Shown: piece by piece, positions 1 to 5,869 of the stretch
How positions within the stretch are numbered: the stretch's first letter is position 1
How the letters are laid out: every line of letters starts with the position of its first letter
NCBI GenBank assembly: GCA_046756245.1
Contig: JBHHVZ010000088.1
Coordinates: 1 to 11,770, forward strand
DNA length: 11,770 nucleotides
Direction: 5' to 3'
Origin: G021776435 sp046756245
Lineage (GTDB): Bacteria; Pseudomonadota; Alphaproteobacteria; Caulobacterales; Parvularculaceae
Made by a program: the position numbers and the translations under genes
Notes under the pieces: generated by a model
Seen by the model: only the letters and a program-made list of their open reading frames with translations
Databases searched by the model: none
Told to the model about the DNA's origin: nothing

Positions 1-10
1 CCTAACTTCT

Positions 11-868
11 ATGCCCGAACTTCCCGAAGTCGAGACTGTGCGCCGGGGGCTCGCGCCTGTAATGACCGGCGCCGTCTTTGAGCGAGTCGAGGCGCGCCGG
101 GCGGATTTGCGGTTTCCGCTGCCGAGCGATTTTGTCCGGCGGCTCGAAGGCGCGCGCGTCGAAAGACTCGGTCGCCGCGGCAAATATCTTCTCGCGGACC
201 TGTCGACGAATGAAACGCTGATCATGCATCTCGGCATGTCAGGACGATTCACAATCGCGGCAGCGGGCGGAAAGGGCGAAATCCGCTATGCAGGCGGCGC
301 CGACCCGAAACACGACCATGTGACATTCGAGATGGCGGACGAGGCAAGAGCCGCGCGCCTGGTTTACAACGACCCCCGGCGGTTCGGGTTCATGGACCTC
401 GTCGCCACGCAAGAACTTGAAAACTGCCGACATTTCATAGGGATGGGGCCGGAGCCGATGAGTGCGGCGTTTACGGTCGAGGGGTTGAATGCAGCGCTCG
501 CCGCGCGTGCGGCGCCGGTCAAGAATGCGCTTCTCGATCAACGGATTGCCGCAGGTCTTGGGAATATCTACGCCTGCGAGGCGCTGTTTCGGGCGGGCGT
601 TTCGCCGCGCCGTCGGTCGGCTTCGACAGCAGGGGCGCGCGGCGCGCGCCTTCACGCCGCCATCCGCTCGGTGCTTAAGGACGCGATTGACGCCGGCGGG
701 TCATCCTTGCGCGATTTCGCCGCATCCGATGGCGCGCTTGGCTATTTCCAGCATCGTTTCGCCGTTTATGACCGTGAAGGAGAGCCCTGTTCCGCCTGTT
801 CCGCCCCCGTGAAGCGCATCGTTCAGGCCGGTCGCTCGACCTTCTTTTGCGGGCGGTGCCAGCGATGA
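11..868 (+). CDS. mutM: Formamidopyrimidine-DNA glycosylase (Fpg/MutM)
   Basis: Base-excision repair enzyme that removes 8-oxoguanine and formamidopyrimidines from DNA and nicks the abasic site by beta/delta elimination. The 285-residue length is a little above the usual ~270. The protein opens with MPELPEVETV, where Pro2 is the catalytic Schiff-base nucleophile after Met removal and Glu3 the catalytic acid. Lys58 in RRGKYLL is the conserved catalytic lysine, MHLGMSGRF follows at about 72-80, and the helix-two-turn-helix contains LDQRIAAGLGNIY. The C-terminal zinc finger is complete (Cys260, Cys263, Cys280, Cys283), with the DNA-binding Arg275 in GRSTFF. The ATG lies 10 bases from the left edge, so its promoter is outside the window. 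It sits upstream of rpsT, separated by about 135 bases that contain a separate rpsT promoter. Family assignment is secure. Confidence 0.97.
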   Translation: MPELPEVETVRRGLAPVMTGAVFERVEARRADLRFPLPSDFVRRLEGARVERLGRRGKYLLADLSTNETLIMHLGMSGRFTIAAAGGKGEIRYAGGADPKHDHVTFEMADEARAARLVYNDPRRFGFMDLVATQELENCRHFIGMGPEPMSAAFTVEGLNAALAARAAPVKNALLDQRIAAGLGNIYACEALFRAGVSPRRRSASTAGARGARLHAAIRSVLKDAIDAGGSSLRDFAASDGALGYFQHRFAVYDREGEPCSACSAPVKRIVQAGRSTFFCGRCQR

Positions 869-869
869 T

Positions 870-884
870 CCCCGGCCGTCGGGG
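870..884 (+). terminator. Short GC hairpin after mutM
   Basis: CCCCG-GCCGT-CGGGG forms a 5-bp stem with a 5-base loop one base after the mutM stop codon. No T-run follows, so it is not a textbook intrinsic terminator. It may be a weak or Rho-assisted end or a 3' stabilising hairpin. Confidence 0.3.
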
Positions 885-913
885 CAGGCTCCAATCCGGT
901 GAATTTGCAAGCG

Positions 914-942
914 TTGACGCGGCTGAGAGCCGTCGCTATAAG
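914..942 (+). promoter_or_regulatory. Sigma70-type promoter of rpsT
   Basis: TTGACG (914-919) and TATAAG (937-942) are separated by exactly 17 bases and match the housekeeping -35/-10 consensus at 5/6 positions each. Transcription would start near 949, giving a leader of about 55 bases before the rpsT ATG. This is the best promoter by eye in the window and shows that rpsT can be transcribed independently of mutM. Confidence 0.7.
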
Positions 943-951
943 CCTCGCCTC

Positions 952-970
952 GCCCCTGCCGCATAGGGGC
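952..970 (+). other. Hairpin in the rpsT mRNA leader
   Basis: GCCCCT (952-957) and AGGGGC (965-970) form a perfect 6-bp stem with a 7-base loop inside the short predicted rpsT leader, about 34 bases before the start codon. S20 represses translation of its own mRNA in E. coli, so a regulatory role is possible, but that is inference; a stabilising 5' hairpin is equally likely. Confidence 0.35.
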
Positions 971-1003
971 CGTCAAACCAGTTGAGACCTCAAGCGAGAC
1001 CCC

Positions 1004-1270
1004 ATGGCGAACACCTATTCCGCAAAGAAAATGGTGCGCAAGATTGCGCGCAGGACGACCGTCAACAAGACGCGCCGGTCGCGGGTGAGAACCTATTTGC
1101 GGAAAGTCGAGGAAGCGATCGCCGCCGGCGACAAAGCGGCCGCGAACGATGCGTTCCGTAACGCCCAGCCCGAACTTCACAGGGCGGTTTCCAAAGGCGT
1201 TTTTCCGAAGAACACGGCCGCGCGCAAATTGTCGCGTCTTTCTGCGCGCATTAAGACGCTCAGCGCTTAA
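1004..1270 (+). CDS. rpsT: 30S ribosomal protein S20
   Basis: Primary-binding protein of the small ribosomal subunit that contacts 16S rRNA. At 88 residues it has the normal family length, starts with the typical MANTYSAKKMVRK, and is strongly basic and helical throughout, with the family pattern NKTRRSRVRTYLRK near residues 22-35 and GVFPKNTAARKLSRL near 65-79. The ATG is preceded by a weak purine stretch (GCGAGA) rather than a strong Shine-Dalgarno, which fits a gene that may be translationally controlled. It has its own promoter upstream and a hairpin overlapping its stop codon. rpsT next to dnaA is a recurrent arrangement in Alphaproteobacteria. Confidence 0.97.
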   Translation: MANTYSAKKMVRKIARRTTVNKTRRSRVRTYLRKVEEAIAAGDKAAANDAFRNAQPELHRAVSKGVFPKNTAARKLSRLSARIKTLSA

Positions 1271-1293
1271 GCGCCAGCGCTTAACCTCTTTTT
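1267..1293 (+). terminator. Probable rpsT terminator overlapping its stop codon
   Basis: TTAAGCG (1267-1273), loop CCAG, CGCTTAA (1278-1284) form a perfect 7-bp hairpin, followed five bases later by five Ts (1289-1293). The rpsT stop codon TAA is part of the left arm. The nine-base string AGCGCTTAA occurs twice (1262-1270 and 1276-1284), and GCGCTTAAGCGC (1263-1274) is itself a perfect palindrome, so two alternative foldings compete. Hairpin plus T-run makes an intrinsic terminator the best reading. Confidence 0.5.
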
Positions 1294-1417
1294 CGATATC
1301 GCTGCGGCGCGTTAAGGCATCGCGTCGACCGAGGCGGGTTCCGCATGCATTATGTCGCGCTAAGATCTGACCCCAGCAGGCTAAGGTTTTGATTTTTCAT
1401 GCCGGGGGAAAGTCAAT

Positions 1418-1440
1418 TCAATTTTACAACAAAAAATTGA
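1418..1440. repeat. AT-rich inverted repeat
   Basis: TCAATTTT (1418-1425) and AAAATTGA (1433-1440) are perfect reverse complements around ACAACAA. The stretch 1413-1440 has 23 A/T in 28 bases, in an otherwise GC-rich window. It is the best candidate in the interval for an easily melted element, or for a regulator operator. Confidence 0.5.
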
Positions 1441-1502
1441 GGAAACATCCGCATCAGCGCTTGCGTTCATGAGGCCTTCAAACTATGATTAACGCCTCGA
1501 TA

Positions 1503-1531
1503 CAACGACTGCTGATTAATTTCAGTCGTTG
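1503..1531. repeat. Perfect 8-bp inverted repeat upstream of dnaA
   Basis: CAACGACT (1503-1510) and AGTCGTTG (1524-1531) are perfect reverse complements around a 13-base AT-rich centre that includes CTGA...TCAG as an inner partial repeat. A third copy of the core GTCGT follows at 1560-1564, part of ACGA-TTTG-TCGT (1553-1564). No T-run follows, so an operator for a dimeric regulator or an origin-binding protein is more likely than a terminator; the protein is unknown. Confidence 0.5.
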
Positions 1532-1804
1532 ATAGTCCCAGTACTGATCAAAACGATTTGTCGTAGAGAGGGCGGATTTTCCTGGTTCGCGCTCCGGGGA
1601 GAGCTTCGCGCAGCGGCGCCAAACAGAAAGGGCGGGGAAATGATCCGATGCATTGCGTTCTGTTCTAAAGGCGTCACTTCAGCTTCAATGTTTGCGCGCA
1701 CGATGCTGGTTGAAAATACCAGTTTGTTGCTTTAAGGCGCGGTCCTTGCGTCCCGCCATAATGGCTGGGCGATCATCAAATTAATGTTTTGCGTTTGCGC
1801 GCGA

Positions 1805-1829
1805 GAATCGTGCTGTGCGCATGGGAATC
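1805..1829. promoter_or_regulatory. Pair of GANTC (CcrM-type) sites before dnaA
   Basis: GAATC occurs at 1805-1809 and 1825-1829, 20 bases apart, 27-51 bases upstream of the chosen dnaA ATG. GANTC is the target of the alphaproteobacterial cell-cycle adenine methyltransferase CcrM, and dnaA transcription in Caulobacter responds to methylation of such sites. The sites are plain in the sequence; that they regulate this gene is inference. Confidence 0.4.
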
Positions 1830-1855
1830 GATTGCGAAAATTCGGGAATAAAGCA

Positions 1856-3316
1856 ATGACGAACGCGACTGGCGGCGATCTGAGCCACAAGTTTGAAAAA
1901 TTTCGAGCAGCGCTGCTAAGTCGTCACGGTAAAGCAACATTTCGATCCTGGTTTGATGATCTCGCAATTCTGGAGATCACAGACGATTCCGTCACCTTCG
2001 AAACAGGCTCGCGGATTAAAAGCGAGCTTCTCGGACAACGCTATTTGCCTTCACTGAAGCAGGCATGGTGCGCGGCGAACGGGCCGGTCAAAAAAGTGTA
2101 TTTGAAGGCCCGTCCCGGCCTCGGCGCGAAAATGCGCGCGCACGCCGCCAAGGTTGACTCGCTTGCGCAACGCGACAGTTTTAATGGGGCTTCAAGCGGC
2201 GCCGCTGCGGCGCGCAAGCCCGATCTGTTTGCGGTCTCAAGAACGGGTCACGGCAAGGGCGAAAAGCGCGTCGCGCGGTTGAGCGCGCTCGCAACGCCGG
2301 TCGATGAACGCAATACCTTCGAAAGCCTGGCCGTCGATGAGACCAACGAACTGGCTTGCGCCGCCGCGCGGCAGATTTTCGCGCAAAACGGGTCGGGCGA
2401 GCTTGTCTATATTTATGGCCCGTCAGGCGTCGGCAAGACGCATCTCCTGCACGCCGTGGGCAATGAGTGGCGCAAACAACGCGCCGACGGCGGGATTTAT
2501 CTCACATACAGCAATCTTGTTAACGGCTGTGTTGACGCAGTTCTGACCAACAGCGTTTCGGCGCTCCAGCGCGATATTTTGGCGAACGGACTTGTGGCGA
2601 TGGACGACATCCATCTGCTGACCAACAAGAACCGGACGCAGGAAGAAGTCTTGAACGTCATCGATGCGTTTCTGGCGTCCGGGCGTCAGGTCATCATCGC
2701 GGGAGAGGGCTCGCCGTCAAAACTTGTCGCAGAGCACGGCGTGCATAAGCGACTTGCAGACCGGCTTGCCGGCGGCCTTAGTGTTTGCATCGCGCCTGGC
2801 GGCGCGGCGCTGCGGCTTGAAGTTCTGAAAAAGCGGCTCCAGGCGAGCGCGCCTGCGTGTTCGTTCGACGAAGAGGCGCTTGAATATGTCGCGTGTAATT
2901 TCACGCAGAGCATGCGCGAAACGATCGGCGCGCTTAACCAGCTCGTGCTCGTTTACGGGCGCAAGAAAATGCGGGTTGGCCTGGAGCAAGCGAAAACGAC
3001 GCTTAAAGCCCGCTTGCAGGACAGGCGGCGGGTCGTTTCGCTTGCGGACGTCATGAGCGCGGCGTCGGAAGCGTTCGGGGTCAGCATCGAGGAATTGAAG
3101 TCGAAAGCGCGGCCCCAGCGCATCGTCCGCGCCCGCCACGGCTTCGTGTTCTGCGGCCGCGAGGTCCTGAAGGAGTCATTCCCGCGGATCGGCGCAGCGC
3201 TCGGCCGGGACCACACCACGGCGATGTCCTCCATGAACCGTGCGGAGGCGCTTTTGGAGCGCGACAAGGCCTTTCAGCAGGCGGTTGTGCTGATGCGCGA
3301 AAAGCTCGAGGAATAG
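1856..3316 (+). CDS. dnaA: Chromosomal replication initiator DnaA, divergent
   Basis: AAA+ initiator that binds and melts the chromosomal origin. 486 residues from the ATG at 1856, which has a GGGAA ribosome-binding sequence about 8 bases upstream; an in-frame ATG at 1784 would add 24 poorly typical residues. Domain I spans about 1-75 and a variable linker about 76-150. The AAA+ domain starts with RNTFESLAVDETNELA and has Walker A GPSGVGKTH (188-196), Walker B MDDIH (249-253), NRTQEE (259-264), a box VII arginine (Arg303) and sensor II Arg354. Domain IV (about 393-486) keeps GRDHTT (450-455). Oddities: the family's TSDRxP sensor I stretch is AGEGSP (282-287) and the usual RPRQ is RARH (425-428). 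Position before dnaN-recF-gyrB and the retained core motifs argue for a functional DnaA. Confidence 0.93.
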   Translation: MTNATGGDLSHKFEKFRAALLSRHGKATFRSWFDDLAILEITDDSVTFETGSRIKSELLGQRYLPSLKQAWCAANGPVKKVYLKARPGLGAKMRAHAAKVDSLAQRDSFNGASSGAAAARKPDLFAVSRTGHGKGEKRVARLSALATPVDERNTFESLAVDETNELACAAARQIFAQNGSGELVYIYGPSGVGKTHLLHAVGNEWRKQRADGGIYLTYSNLVNGCVDAVLTNSVSALQRDILANGLVAMDDIHLLTNKNRTQEEVLNVIDAFLASGRQVIIAGEGSPSKLVAEHGVHKRLADRLAGGLSVCIAPGGAALRLEVLKKRLQASAPACSFDEEALEYVACNFTQSMRETIGALNQLVLVYGRKKMRVGLEQAKTTLKARLQDRRRVVSLADVMSAASEAFGVSIEELKSKARPQRIVRARHGFVFCGREVLKESFPRIGAALGRDHTTAMSSMNRAEALLERDKAFQQAVVLMREKLEE

Positions 3317-3367
3317 CGCCCGCGACGGCCGGAAAACCGTTCCGAACTCAGGGCTTTAGAATAACCG

Positions 3368-3405
3368 CGCGGGGCGTTGAAAACGCCCGCGACGCTGGCT
3401 TTTTA
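3368..3405 (+). terminator. Terminator-like hairpin after dnaA
   Basis: GGGCGTT (3372-3378) and AACGCCC (3382-3388) pair perfectly, extended by CGC/GCG (3368-3370 with 3389-3391) past a single bulged G. Five Ts follow at 3400-3404, about 9 bases from the stem, farther than ideal. It probably ends or attenuates dnaA transcription before the dnaN promoter region. Confidence 0.45.
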
Positions 3406-3419
3406 GGGACGGTTTCGGT

Positions 3420-3425
3420 TATAAT
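3420..3425 (+). promoter_or_regulatory. Candidate -10 element for dnaN-recF-gyrB
   Basis: A perfect TATAAT hexamer lies in the dnaA-dnaN gap, 112 bases before the dnaN ATG and just after the terminator-like hairpin. The sequence 17 bases upstream is not a good -35 (GGCTTT). A GATTC (GANTC) site lies downstream at 3447-3451. The position suits a promoter for the downstream genes, but only the -10 is convincing. Confidence 0.4.
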
Positions 3426-3536
3426 TAGAGCTCATTTCCCACCGGCGATTCCCGGCGGCCCGGCGGGCTTATCGGAGGCCGCTATATCGCCGGTTTTCCC
3501 GTCTGGAGACGTCATTTTTCGAAAGAGCGAACCGGC

Positions 3537-4655
3537 ATGAAGGTCACGATTGAACGGTCTGCATTGTCCAAGGCTTTGGGGCATGTGCAAAGCGTCGTTG
3601 AGCGGCGCAACACAATACCCATCCTGTCCAATGTTCTAATGCAGGCGCAGGGCGGGGCGCTGACGCTGACGGCCACAGATCTCGACATAGAGATACAGGA
3701 GCAGGCGCCGGCCGATGTCGCCGGCGAGGGCGCCGCAACTGCTTCTGCGCTCACGCTTTACGAAATCGTGCGCCGTCTGCCTGAAGGGTCGCAGATCCGG
3801 CTTGAACTCGACGGGGACGACGGCCGCCTTCAGGTGTCGGCCGGAAGGTCTCAGTTTGCACTGCAGGTCCTGCCCGATGAAGACTTTCCGAGTCTGGCTT
3901 CGGAAGAGTTCGACGTTCGCTTTTCAATTGCGCGCGACGATTTGCGCCGGCTCATCGACAAGACCCGCTTTGCGATGTCGCAGGAGGAAACGCGGTATTA
4001 TCTCAACGGCGTGTATTTTCATGCGCTTGCAGATGCGGAACAGCCGGTTCTTCGCGCCGCCTCGACCGACGGCCACCGGCTCGCCAGACTTGATGCGCCA
4101 TTGCCGGACGGCGCCGCCGCCATGCCTGGCGTCATCGCGCCGCGCAAGGCCGTCGCCGAACTCGGCAGGCTTCTTGATGACGCTGACGAAACCGTCGAAG
4201 TCGCGGTTTCAACCACCAAGATTCGTTTCGGCTTCGGGGCGGGCTATCTGACGTCGAAGCTTATCGACGGCGCTTTTCCCGATTATGAACGCGTGATCCC
4301 GAAGGGCAACCCCAACACGCTCCGCGTCGAGAACAAGGATTTCGCCCAGGCCGTCGACAGGGTTTCTACGGTGTCCGCCGATCGCACGCGGTCGGTGAAG
4401 CTCGCGCTTGAGGCCGACAGATTGCGCCTGACGGTCAACAACCCCGAAGCCGGATCTGCGCTTGAAGAGCTTTCCGTCGATTACGACGGCGACCCGATCG
4501 AGATCGGGTTTAACGCGCGTTATCTGCTCGACGTCGCCCAGCAGATCGAGGGCGAGACGGCGACATTCCGACTTGCGGACCCGTCTTCGCCGACGGTGAT
4601 CCTCGACGAGGAAGATGAGCGCGCGCTTTATGTATTGATGCCCTTAAGGGTGTAA
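3537..4655 (+). CDS. dnaN: DNA polymerase III beta subunit (sliding clamp)
   Basis: Forms the ring-shaped dimer that tethers DNA polymerase III and other enzymes to DNA. 372 residues, the usual length, beginning MKVTIERSALSKALGHVQSV followed by RRNTIPILSNVLM (about 24-36), the classic start of clamp domain 1. LTATDLDIEIQ, YYLNGVYFH and ASTDGHRLA mark domains 1 and 2, FPDYERVIP precedes domain 3, and the C-terminus YVLMPLRV belongs to the hydrophobic pocket that binds client peptides. All family landmarks are intact. It follows dnaA by about 220 bases and is 1 base from recF, indicating co-transcription with recF. Confidence 0.97.
   Translation: MKVTIERSALSKALGHVQSVVERRNTIPILSNVLMQAQGGALTLTATDLDIEIQEQAPADVAGEGAATASALTLYEIVRRLPEGSQIRLELDGDDGRLQVSAGRSQFALQVLPDEDFPSLASEEFDVRFSIARDDLRRLIDKTRFAMSQEETRYYLNGVYFHALADAEQPVLRAASTDGHRLARLDAPLPDGAAAMPGVIAPRKAVAELGRLLDDADETVEVAVSTTKIRFGFGAGYLTSKLIDGAFPDYERVIPKGNPNTLRVENKDFAQAVDRVSTVSADRTRSVKLALEADRLRLTVNNPEAGSALEELSVDYDGDPIEIGFNARYLLDVAQQIEGETATFRLADPSSPTVILDEEDERALYVLMPLRV
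4641..4650 (+). promoter_or_regulatory. recF ribosome-binding site inside a palindrome
   Basis: CCCTTAAGGG is a perfect 10-base palindrome in the last codons of dnaN. Its right half, AAGGG, is a good Shine-Dalgarno six bases before the GTG at 4657, and this decides that GTG as the recF start. The palindrome could fold only weakly because it has no loop. Confidence 0.5.
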
Positions 4656-4656
4656 C

Positions 4657-5856
4657 GTGACCCAGACGGCGGTGCGAATTTGCGAGGCCGAAAATGCGGC
4701 GGCGGCGACGCGGCGCGCGCGCTTGCGGCGTTTGACGCTGTCCGATTTTCGCTCTTACCAAAACGCAGACATCAATCTGGACGGTCGCTGTGTTGCGTTT
4801 GTCGGGCCGAACGGCGCCGGCAAAACGAATATTCTCGAGGCGATTTCTCTTATGGGCTCCGGGCGCGGCCTGCGCGGGGCCAGACTTGAAGATCTGCCGC
4901 GGATCGGCGGTCCGGGCGGATGGGCGGTTTCGCTGCGCCTTGAGGACGGCGAAGACGAGCTTCGCCTCGGCGTGGGCGCGTCGCAGTCTGCGCCGGACCG
5001 CCGAACGTGCAGGATCGACGGGCGCGCCGCCACCGGCCCGTCGGCGTTTGCGCGCCATCTTCGGTTTTTATGGCTGACGCCGGCGCAGGATCGGCTGTTT
5101 GCAGACGGCGCCGCCGAGCGGCGGCGTTTCGTCGACCGTATGGCGCTTGCGCAGGACGCCGCCCATGCCGGGGCCCGGTCGGCGTTCGAGCATGCGATGC
5201 GTCAGCGCCAGCGTTTGTTGGAAGATGGCGGACGCGACAGCGCCTGGCTCACGGCGCTTGAAGCGCAGATGGCGGAATCCGGCGTAGCGCTTGCGGCGGC
5301 GCGCCGCGAGACCGCCGCACGCCTCGCCGCCGAGGAGGTGACGGGCGATGACGGTCTGTTTCCCGCCGCCGACATTGCGCTGGAGGGCGATCTGGAATCG
5401 GCGCTCGAGCGCGCGCCCGCGGCCGCGGTCGAGGAAGACTACGCCGCGCGCCTCAAGCGACAGCGCCGCGCCGACGCCGAAGCCGGCCGCGCGCTTGTCG
5501 GTCCCCACCGCAGCGACCTTCTGGTGGTTGATCGTGCGAAAGGCCGGCCGGCGCGCCTCTGTTCGACCGGCGAGCAGAAAGCATTGTTGATTGGACTTGT
5601 GCTCGCAAATGCGCGCGCGCTTGCGCGCCGGGCGAGGATCGGGGCCGCCGACGCCGCTCCGCTCGTTCTCCTGTTCGATGAGATCGCCGCTCACCTTGAT
5701 CCGGATCGAAGAGGCCGTCTTTTTGACATCCTCGATGAGCTCGGGTTTCAGGTCTTCATGACCGGAACGGATAAGGCCCTGTTTTCCGCCTGGGGCGATC
5801 GCGCCCAAATGTTCGAGGTTGCGGCCGGGTCAGTCGTCGAAACAAATTTGGAATAG
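4657..5856 (+). CDS. recF: DNA replication and repair protein RecF
   Basis: SMC-like ATPase that acts with RecO and RecR to load RecA at single-strand gaps and stalled forks. 399 residues, slightly longer than the common 360-380 because of an N-terminal extension of about 20 residues before LRRLTLSDFRSY. Walker A GPNGAGKT is at 50-57, the ABC-type signature STGEQKA at 303-309, and Walker B LLFDEIAAHLD at 338-348, so the ATP sandwich is complete. The start is GTG at 4657, 1 base after the dnaN stop, with AAGGG six bases upstream; another start inside the extension cannot be excluded. It lies 13 bases before gyrB, indicating a dnaN-recF-gyrB transcription unit. Confidence 0.95.
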   Translation: MTQTAVRICEAENAAAATRRARLRRLTLSDFRSYQNADINLDGRCVAFVGPNGAGKTNILEAISLMGSGRGLRGARLEDLPRIGGPGGWAVSLRLEDGEDELRLGVGASQSAPDRRTCRIDGRAATGPSAFARHLRFLWLTPAQDRLFADGAAERRRFVDRMALAQDAAHAGARSAFEHAMRQRQRLLEDGGRDSAWLTALEAQMAESGVALAAARRETAARLAAEEVTGDDGLFPAADIALEGDLESALERAPAAAVEEDYAARLKRQRRADAEAGRALVGPHRSDLLVVDRAKGRPARLCSTGEQKALLIGLVLANARALARRARIGAADAAPLVLLFDEIAAHLDPDRRGRLFDILDELGFQVFMTGTDKALFSAWGDRAQMFEVAAGSVVETNLE

Positions 5857-5869
5857 AAAGCGAACGAAA

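Larger units (their letters stand above)
1271..1855. other. Non-coding dnaA upstream region, candidate origin/control region
   Basis: About 585 bases between rpsT and dnaA with no convincing gene, visibly AT-richer than the flanking coding DNA. It holds an AT-rich inverted repeat (1418-1440), a perfect 8-bp inverted repeat (1503-1531), a near-match to the CtrA consensus (TCAA-N7-TTAA, 1478-1492), a small CTGGT/ACCAG inverted repeat (1706-1722) and two GANTC sites close to dnaA. In many bacteria the origin lies in exactly this interval, and the dnaA promoter must be here. Against an origin, I find no TTATNCACA-type box on either strand, even allowing one mismatch. I see no promoter hexamers good enough to call. 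Confidence 0.4.

Noticed and set aside
1529..1735. Open frame in the rpsT-dnaA gap, with an ATG at 1640 preceded by GGCGGGGAA that would give 31 residues
   Set aside because: The long version needs a TTG start and resembles no family. The short version has a fair ribosome-binding sequence but no other support, and the region looks regulatory.
1784..1858. Upstream in-frame ATG giving dnaA 24 more residues
   Set aside because: The extra cysteine-rich segment is unlike DnaA N-termini, and the ATG at 1856 has a suitably spaced GGGAA.
5819..5869. Upstream in-frame ATG for gyrB inside recF
   Set aside because: It adds 17 atypical residues. The ATG at 5870 gives the normal GyrB N-terminus.
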